Made by a program: the position numbers and the translations under genes
In this document: in pieces, positions 61,614 through 64,000 of the stretch
How positions within the stretch are numbered: position 1 is the first letter of the stretch
Layout: each line of letters begins with the position of its first letter
Notes under the pieces: generated by a model
Databases searched by the model: none
What the model was told of the DNA's origin: nothing
What the model saw: only the letters and a program-made list of their open reading frames with translations
DNA from: Oscillospiraceae bacterium
GTDB lineage: Bacteria; Bacillota; Clostridia; Oscillospirales; Ruminococcaceae
Assembly (NCBI GenBank): GCA_016296505.1
Contig: JAEDJD010000006.1
Span: 38,572-102,571, forward strand
Length of the DNA stretch: 64,000 nt
Direction: 5' to 3'

Positions 61614-61954
61614 ATATTCAGATTTTCGGCAAATCCAAATGCTTTGATACCAAAAAAGCCGAACGCTTTTTCAAAGAGCGCGGCGTAAAATTTCAGCGGA
61701 TTGACCTGCCGGATAAGGGCATGAGCAAGCGTGAGCTGGAAAGCGTAATCCGTGCAGTGGGCGGCATGGAGGCGCTTGTCGATCCAAAGGATCCGGATTT
61801 CGCTCTGTGGCAGCATCTTCTGCCGGACGCGCAGCGCGATATGCTGCTCGAAACGCCCGAAATGCTCCGGACGCCCATCGTCCGGAACGGGCAGAAGGCT
61901 ACCGTCGGCGAAGCGACCGCCATATGGAAGGCTTGGATTGCCGAGGAAGCGTAA
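61610..61954 (+). CDS. ArsC/Spx family thiol protein
   Basis: 114 residues, thioredoxin-like fold: MNIQIFGKSKCFDTKKAERFF with one active-site Cys at 11, then RIDLPDKGMSKRELE near 30 and a cis-Pro-like RTPIVRNGQKATVGE near 86-100. ArsC-family proteins reduce arsenate; Spx relatives bind RNA polymerase alpha. The single N-terminal Cys without CxxC favours a YffB/ArsC-like reductase over Spx. Coupled to ligA by ATGA. Confidence 0.88.
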   Translation: MNIQIFGKSKCFDTKKAERFFKERGVKFQRIDLPDKGMSKRELESVIRAVGGMEALVDPKDPDFALWQHLLPDAQRDMLLETPEMLRTPIVRNGQKATVGEATAIWKAWIAEEA

Positions 61955-62212
61955 TCACCCGACATAGATTGTGTAAACATCTCCGGCGCTGTCGGCAGCG
62001 GTTGTCTGTTCGATCGAAAAATCTGCCGCAAGCTCTGTCACCGCGTCCCTGATCGCCCCGAAGCAGCGCTGAATCGTCGAGAGCGACGGCGTGTGTACTG
62101 TAATCTGTCTGCCGGACTCCGGCGCTGCGGCGGATGGTTCGGAGGAAATCGTTCCGGCGCTGACCGCCCAGACCGCCGCACATATCATCATGAGAATCCA
62201 TCGTTTTTTCAT
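61955..62212 (-). CDS. Small secreted protein of unknown function
   Basis: 85 residues: signal peptide 1-20 (MKKRWILMMICAAVWAVSAG), then a short mature part with ITVHTPSLSTIQRCFGAIRDAV and a C-terminal VYTIYVG strand. No family recognised. Convergent with the ArsC-like gene, stops adjacent. Only a weak GGGGA precedes the ATG, so confidence in expression is moderate. Confidence 0.6.
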   Translation of the reverse strand: MKKRWILMMICAAVWAVSAGTISSEPSAAAPESGRQITVHTPSLSTIQRCFGAIRDAVTELAADFSIEQTTAADSAGDVYTIYVG

Positions 62213-62369
62213 GCAACTTGTCCCCGCTTTCTTGGTATTACTATTATGATATATGCAGCGGCGGTTTAAATTATGTATAATTTCCGAAATCTCCCTGTCT
62301 CCCGACTAAAATTCGACAGAAATTCTCCGGATACGACTTTTTTTCTCCTCTTGATTTTTTGTTATGCCA

Positions 62370-62398
62370 TTGCATTTGAACGGATAATATGATATAAT
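62370..62398 (+). promoter_or_regulatory. Promoter of the barnase-barstar pair
   Basis: TTGCAT (62370-62375), 17-base spacer, TGA-extended TATAAT (62393-62398); 26 bases before the start codon. Confidence 0.88.
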
Positions 62399-62424
62399 AG
62401 CAAGCAGAAAGCGAGGCGATTACT

Positions 62425-63087
62425 ATGAAACGAATCCTGTCCAGCGCGCTGATCGCAGCCATGCTCCTGACGTTCAGCGGATGCAGCGGCACATCCGAAC
62501 AGCCAATCGCAGAATCCTCCGCAATATCGGAAAACAGCCTGTTGATTGTTGAGCCGGAAACCGGAAAGCCTGCCACACAGGTTGCCGATACGATTCCTGC
62601 ACAGCCGGAAACCGTCGCAGAATCTGAACCGAGTACATCCGAAACAATCACCGAATCCGTGACGACTGCCGAAACCGACGCGCCCTATGACGCCGGCTCG
62701 CTCACCGAAGCGGAAGAATCGCTTATCGTCGAGGCAACGCTCGACAAGGACGGCGTATACACAACCAAAGACGATGTCGCGCTCTATATCTATACCTACG
62801 GCGAGCTGCCGCAGAATTTCATCACCAAAAAAGAAGCGCAAAAGCTTGGCTGGAACGGCGGTTCGCTCGAACCCTATGCACCGGGCTGCTGTATCGGCGG
62901 CTCCTATTTCGGCAACTACGAAGGAAAGCTTCCGGAGAAAGCCGGCAGAGAATATGCAGAATGCGACATTGATACGCTCGGCAAAAAATCTCGCGGCGCA
63001 AAACGCATCGTCTTTTCCAACGACGGACTGATCTACTATACCGACGATCACTACGAAACATTTGAATTGCTGTACGGAGAGGAGTAA
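62425..63087 (+). CDS. Barnase-like ribonuclease carried on a lipoprotein
   Basis: 220 residues. Lipobox LTFSGC with Cys20, then a Ser/Thr/Glu-rich spacer to about 90, and a barnase fold from about 92. Sequence landmarks follow barnase: TKKEAQKLGW near 134, SIGG-like CIGGSYFGNYEGKLP near 156-170, catalytic Glu179 (AECDID), Arg194 (AKRIVFSND) and His209 (TDDHYETF), so all three catalytic residues are present. Membrane-tethered extracellular RNase; the next gene is its barstar inhibitor. Role in competition or nutrient use is inference. Confidence 0.92.
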   Translation: MKRILSSALIAAMLLTFSGCSGTSEQPIAESSAISENSLLIVEPETGKPATQVADTIPAQPETVAESEPSTSETITESVTTAETDAPYDAGSLTEAEESLIVEATLDKDGVYTTKDDVALYIYTYGELPQNFITKKEAQKLGWNGGSLEPYAPGCCIGGSYFGNYEGKLPEKAGREYAECDIDTLGKKSRGAKRIVFSNDGLIYYTDDHYETFELLYGEE

Positions 63088-63090
63088 AGC

Positions 63091-63360
63091 ATGACTGTTA
63101 CAATAGATTGCAGCGAAATCCAGACAAAGGAAGATTTTCACCGCAAGTTTTCCAATCTGCTTTATCTGCCCGGCTTTTACGGCAATAATCTCGACGCGCT
63201 CCACGATTGTCTGACCGCTTTGCCGCAGAAAACAATCCTCAATCTGCTGCATACGCAGGCATTGATCCGCAATCTCGGTCCATACGGCAGAGCAGCGATT
63301 GCAGCCATTGCCCACGCAGAGCGCGAATCCCCCGACCGCCTGACAGTGAATATGCTGTAA
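63091..63360 (+). CDS. Barstar-like ribonuclease inhibitor
   Basis: 89 residues, no signal peptide, so it stays in the cytoplasm and protects against unexported RNase. Barstar landmarks: IDCSEIQTKEDFHRKFSNLLYLPGFYGNNLDALHDCLT-like block from 6 to 43, with YGNNLDALHD the usual barnase-binding helix. Three bases after the ribonuclease stop, ribosome site GAGGAG inside that gene, so the pair is one operon closed by the terminator at 63384. Confidence 0.93.
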   Translation: MTVTIDCSEIQTKEDFHRKFSNLLYLPGFYGNNLDALHDCLTALPQKTILNLLHTQALIRNLGPYGRAAIAAIAHAERESPDRLTVNML

Positions 63361-63383
63361 GACGAACTCCATAATATTGTATC

Positions 63384-63430
63384 AAACCGCAGAATCTGGC
63401 ATGATATCACGTGCCGGTTCTGCGGTTTTT
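63384..63430 (+). terminator. Terminator after the barstar gene
   Basis: Stem AAACCGCAGAA (63384-63394) / TTCTGCGGTTT (63418-63428) running into TTTT. Confidence 0.92.
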
Positions 63431-63656
63431 ATCGTTTGTCGGCTGAATTTGGATAAATGATATAATAGTATCCATTTTGTCAGAGAAGCATCCGCATAAT
63501 TTTAAATTATTTCGAAAGGTAATACGTTGTTTTTATATCAATTTATCTCTTGTACGCTGTTTTTTGACTATATATGAAATAGTGAGGAATCCGGAGAAAT
63601 ATGAAGAAAACACCGCGAAAATTCATTTTTAATTATCTACGGCATTTTCTTGGGCT

Positions 63657-63768
63657 TTGCATATTCTTGGAAAATGTGATATCATTGGAACATCGGGAGG
63701 GAACAACACAGCAAAACAAATCAATCACACGATTCAGCGTGGTTTTCACACAATACACCCCCCTCCCG
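63657..63768 (+). promoter_or_regulatory. Strong promoter leading into a hairpin, no clear gene
   Basis: TTGCAT (63657-63662), 17-base spacer, TGA-extended TATCAT (63680-63685). The predicted transcript opens with CGGGAGGG (63694-63701), which pairs perfectly with CCCTCCCG (63761-63768). Downstream to 63888 no convincing reading frame exists. An RNA gene or long leader is possible. Confidence 0.55.
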
Positions 63769-63888
63769 CAGCGCAGTTTCTCGTCACAAGCCGCTCTCAA
63801 ATTCCCCTCACAGTTGCAGATATCATACAGCAGCATTGCAGCACAACGAATCCATACCGGCTTGGATGATACACAGACAGCATAGTTT

Positions 63889-64000
63889 GACATCACGCAT
63901 GACAGCAAGCACTACCTCAAAATAGCGACAGAACGACAGCAGGTACAGACATCACGCATGACAGCAAGCACTACCTCAAAATAGCGACAGCACGACAGCA
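63889..64000. repeat. 59-base tandem repeat, cut by window end
   Basis: Unit 63889-63947 is repeated from 63948; over the 53 bases visible only one differs (A/C at unit position 44). 59 is not a multiple of three, so the array is not a codon-periodic protein repeat. The units are identical throughout, including any would-be spacer, so it is not CRISPR. Confidence 0.85.

Noticed and set aside
63601..63885. Candidate 94-residue protein near the right edge
   Set aside because: GGAG is present ahead, but a strong promoter and RNA stem lie within it and the predicted protein is low-complexity without family features.
63889..64000. CRISPR array
   Set aside because: Whole 59-base units are repeated with one mismatch, so there are no distinct spacers, and no cas gene is in the window.

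Overview
The window reads as a chromosomal segment from a low-to-mid GC Gram-positive anaerobe of the class Clostridia, most like the Ruminococcaceae/Oscillospiraceae. The signs are a PolC-type replicase, a sigma-H-like factor, a meso-DAP type MurE, class B PBPs with PASTA domains, DUF4317, DUF2975/YozG pairs, an S-box upstream of metK, and strong AGGAGG ribosome sites. No rRNA, tRNA, prophage or insertion sequence was recognised. Most promoters I could read have an exact 17-base spacer.

Left accessory part (1-13.4 kb). A secreted subtilase with BspA-type leucine-rich repeats runs off the left edge and is ATGA-coupled to an Lhr-like DEVH helicase. A divergent DUF2975-DUF2975-HTH operon follows, with a 13-base inverted repeat lying across its promoter. 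Then come a cyclophilin lipoprotein, a BrxD-like (DUF2791) ATPase and a TerB-N/TerB-C protein, the last two ATGA-coupled. The TerB protein, BrxD-like ATPase and Lhr-like helicase are the best candidate here for a little-described DNA-processing or defence module. Small conserved genes follow: DIP1984, DUF4317, DUF1858, a zinc ribbon and a sigma-H-like factor.

Cell-wall and division part (13.5-31.1 kb, minus strand). A fumarase beta-like gene overlaps a long DivIVA-like coiled-coil gene. Next is a dcw cluster in transcription order mraZ-rsmH-ftsL-pbp-murE-mraY-ftsW-nudix-murG-murA-ftsQ-ftsZ. It is driven by a consensus promoter at 31113-31141, with further promoters or terminators at pbp, murA and ftsZ. 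murD, murF and murC are not in the window. About 400 bases between ftsL and pbp form alternative hairpins followed by a terminator, which suggests an undescribed attenuator.

Translation, lipid, isoprenoid and replication part (31.9-44.9 kb, plus strand): pyrH-frr-uppS-cdsA-dxr-CPBP protease-rseP-two membrane paralogues-ispG-polC. uppS, cdsA, dxr and ispG supply undecaprenyl and phospholipid precursors to the envelope made by the dcw genes. The divergent gap (30.8-31.9 kb) holds imperfect 80-base repeats.

Right part (44.9-64 kb). hisZ-G-D-C with its own promoter; SAM-I riboswitch and metK; then on the minus strand PBP2 (mrdA), hisS, an MgsA-like gene lacking two catalytic residues, a MinD-like ATPase, a secreted or anchored protein and RNase P RNA. 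On the plus strand follow hisI-hisE, a Cys-rich protein, a GNAT, a frameshifted small gene, ligA, an ArsC/Spx-like gene and a barnase-like lipoprotein with its barstar. The window ends inside a 59-base tandem repeat preceded by a strong promoter.

Three apparent gene breaks (in-frame UGA at 5344, an A8 tract at 38117, a TA repeat at 59496) could be mutations, contingency sites or assembly errors; reads would decide.
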